This document shows, in pieces, positions 45,869-46,358 of a stretch of 46,358 nucleotides of DNA. A model generated the notes under the pieces. It had not been told where the DNA came from, searched no databases, and saw only the letters and a list, made by a program, of their open reading frames with translations. Every line of letters begins with the position of its first letter. Position 1 is the stretch's first letter. The position numbers were made by a program, and so were the translations under genes. This DNA is from Chromera velia (taxonomy: Eukaryota; Sar; Chromeraceae): positions 1 through 46,358 of the forward strand of contig JAHBMJ010000498.1 of NCBI GenBank assembly GCA_018398765.1, in the 5' to 3' direction.

Positions 45869-46358
45869 TGCAGATGTCGCGGCGGCGCGGCCTGCATGCG
45901 CGCGCGGCGCCGCGCGCACCGCGAATCGATATATGCAGCCGATCGCGGCGCCCGCGCCGCCACCGATGCCACGCACCGATCGTTGTGCACATTTGTGGCT
46001 TGAAGCCCTCAGATGAGAGGTTGGCCCCGAAAAGCTAGCTTCATACACTAAAAAAAAAAATGAGTTTGATTTTTTTTTAAATTCTGATTTTATAGTTTTT
46101 GTAGAGTTTTTCATAGGTTTTCAAACATTTTTTAAAACTTGAAATAAAATTGTAAAATAAAAAAGTAAAGAAATGTCCTAAGGTGAGAAACCGTTCGATC
46201 CTCTAGAATTTTTCTAAAACTTTTATGATAGCGATGTTTCAATTCTATCTAGAACAGTAGAAAAACAACATGAAACCAGAAGAGATCACCTCATTAATTA
46301 GCGTGTTGGACTTTGTCCGCAACACGCCTCCTGCTGAGCTCTTCGACATTCTCTGTCA
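45869..46358. other. Right flank of the palindrome, AT-rich, no gene
   Basis: GC-rich at first (palindrome at 45900-45917), then AT-rich. No ORF with a motif. A perfect 8-bp stem (GCGTGTTG at 46301-46308 with CAACACGC at 46320-46327, 11-base loop) lies near the edge, of unknown meaning. Confidence 0.5.
45900..45917. repeat. 18-bp perfect GC palindrome, right flank of the giant palindrome
   Basis: GCGCGCGGCGCCGCGCGC is its own reverse complement. It lies 32 bp outside the palindrome end at 45868 and directly follows TGCATGC. Confidence 0.95.

Noticed and set aside
1-46358. CRISPR array or prokaryotic operon features
   Set aside because: No regularly spaced repeats with unique spacers, and no ribosome-binding-site or operon structure. 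Introns show a eukaryotic genome.

Overview
The window looks like nuclear DNA of a protist with spliceosomal introns, most likely an apicomplexan-related alveolate such as a chromerid. This is inference. It rests on two tandem CCCH zinc fingers in an alveolate-like arrangement split over very small exons, a dense TGCATGCA cluster between two divergent genes (TGCATGCA is a known ApiAP2 target in Apicomplexa), a large ankyrin-repeat membrane protein, and a heavy load of decayed retroelements and microsatellites. Nothing in it looks prokaryotic.

Layout. 1-4182 holds a degraded non-LTR retrotransposon on the minus strand (ORF1-like remnant, endonuclease domain, three GAA/TTC-rich microsatellites). 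4557-8560 holds a degraded Ty1/copia-type pol on the plus strand. 8561-11448 is non-genic and contains a 311-bp hairpin MITE. 11449-14136 (minus) is a two-exon gene for a signal-peptide, 14-ankyrin-repeat, single-pass membrane protein. It faces an F-box/zinc-binding gene (14890-15627, plus) across a 750-bp shared promoter rich in TGCATGCA. 15892-19538 contains a coding-like fragment and two terminal-inverted-repeat elements side by side. 19539-25532 is about 6 kb of low-complexity DNA without a convincing gene. 25533-28123 (minus) is a four-exon CCCH zinc-finger gene whose junctions all keep phase.

The right 40% of the window is one structure: an imperfect palindrome from 28690 to 45868. The left arm is 28690-34680 and the right arm 38300-45868. 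Each arm carries a copy of the same unrecognised multi-exon gene or genes. Where I compared the arms base by base (about 700 bp), 32 of 34 substitutions were transitions. These have put stop codons into both copies, a pattern like RIP or deamination of methylated cytosine. The right arm carries two private transposon insertions. The spacer carries a 5'-truncated LINE with a clear reverse transcriptase, flanked by about 307-bp direct repeats. GC palindromes next to TGCATGC motifs sit just outside both ends of the big palindrome and also in the ankyrin/F-box promoter.

Only three genes look functional: the ankyrin membrane protein, the F-box protein and the CCCH protein. No operon logic applies. 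The shared divergent promoter is the only visible regulatory coupling.
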